From: Liolophura sinensis
Lineage: Eukaryota > Mollusca > Polyplacophora > Chitonida > Chitonidae
DNA length: 64,000 bases
NCBI RefSeq assembly: GCF_032854445.1
Contig: NC_088296.1
Coordinates: 6,563,435 to 6,627,434, forward strand
Direction: 5' to 3'
Shown: piece by piece, positions 63,541-64,000 of the stretch
Numbering within the stretch: position 1 is the stretch's first letter
Layout of the letters: every line of letters begins with the position of its first letter
Position numbers and translations under genes: made by a program
The notes under the pieces: model-generated
What the model was told of the DNA's origin: nothing
The model's input: the letters and a program-made list of their open reading frames with translations, nothing else
Databases searched by the model: none

Positions 63541-64000
63541 CTGATTACGGAGGACAGCCCCAATTTTTTTATGTTTATTTATTTATTTGTTAGGTGTTGT
63601 ATGCAGTGCTCACCTTATAGTACGTGTTGGATTTTCAGCTACATAATTTTTTTGGCGAAAAAAGCTATGTTACTGTTTTGTAAATTGTGCTATATATGGT
63701 AAAAGCCTGCATGAGGCATATACTACATTTATCTAGAGCTGAGGCTTACATGGTTTTTCACCTTTTCAGGCTCCAGTATCGCAAGTGTGGTGTTACGCCA
63801 TAATCTTTCAATCATTTAATCATTCTTGTTCGTATTTGTGACAGGCTAATTCTGGCATGTTCGTGACAACCTCTTAAGTAGAGAACAGAATAAAGCCGGT
63901 AGCATGCACATCAGGGGTGTCCCTGCTGGCGTTTACTTCGCAACCGTGTCAGGAACAGCGCGTGAGTTCTCCCCAGAGGGTTGTTCCGGTCTAACGCGTC
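63541..64000. other. Window end, SINE scraps and unique sequence
   Basis: 63575-63625 (TTATTTATTTATTTGTTAGG, TGTTGTATGCAGTGCTCACC) is a decayed SINE 3' end in reverse. GGTGTTACGCCATAATCTTT near 63790 matches a scrap near 54135. The last 150 bp are unassigned. Confidence 0.45.

Overview
This is a eukaryotic, gene-poor and repeat-rich window. It carries many copies of tRNA-derived SINEs with AATA-type tails, whose conserved body reads (SINE sense) ...GTGAAATATTCTTGAGTACGG... and then ...AAACACCAATCAAATAAATA. I know this body from molluscan genomes, so a lophotrochozoan, most likely a mollusc (gastropod or bivalve), is the best guess; the species cannot be told from the sequence. I found no protein-coding gene, true tRNA, rRNA, CRISPR or prokaryotic operon that I can support. 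The longest open frames (up to about 210 codons) have no recognisable domain, and several are products of tandem repeats whose units lack stop codons.

Repeats account for perhaps a quarter to a third of the window by rough count. (1) SINEs of at least five types, called SINE-A to SINE-E here; several SINE-A copies keep target-site duplications (TSDs). (2) Element R1, a non-autonomous element with about 18 copies or fragments and an internal tandem unit of about 55-85 bp that varies in copy number. (3) Element R2, about 18 copies, usually only a 180-260 bp 3' core, but two inverted copies of about 800 bp (11405-12245 and 15580-16405) show a much longer element. R1 and R2 often sit side by side in a fixed relative orientation, so they may be modules of one larger element. 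(4) A foldback MITE at 53483-53691, an unclassified pair of dispersed repeats (R3, 34765 and 54315) and a candidate retroposon around 41860-42360. (5) Many minisatellites; the largest is a 43-bp array of about 1.7 kb with a 172-bp higher-order period (49080-50758).

Layout: 0-8 kb R1, minisatellite, SINE and G-rich tandem repeats; 8-20 kb R2-dominated, with a CpG-containing unique block at 12.8-13.3 kb; 20-31 kb sparse repeats with several high-complexity blocks; 31-38 kb R1/R2 and minisatellites; 38-46 kb SINEs among unique blocks; 46-53 kb large tandem arrays; 53-55.8 kb MITE and SINEs; 55.8-59.5 kb the longest stretch without any recognised repeat, with a CpG-rich core at 56.3-57.5 kb and clustered transcription-factor-like motifs; 59.5-64 kb R1 and SINEs again.

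If any gene is represented here, the best candidate for a promoter or first exon is 56.3-57.5 kb (+ strand, strong splice donor at 57500/57501). The other unique blocks look like intergenic or intronic DNA that may contain cis-regulatory elements. That reading rests on complexity, CpG content and motif matches seen by eye; comparison with related genomes would decide it.
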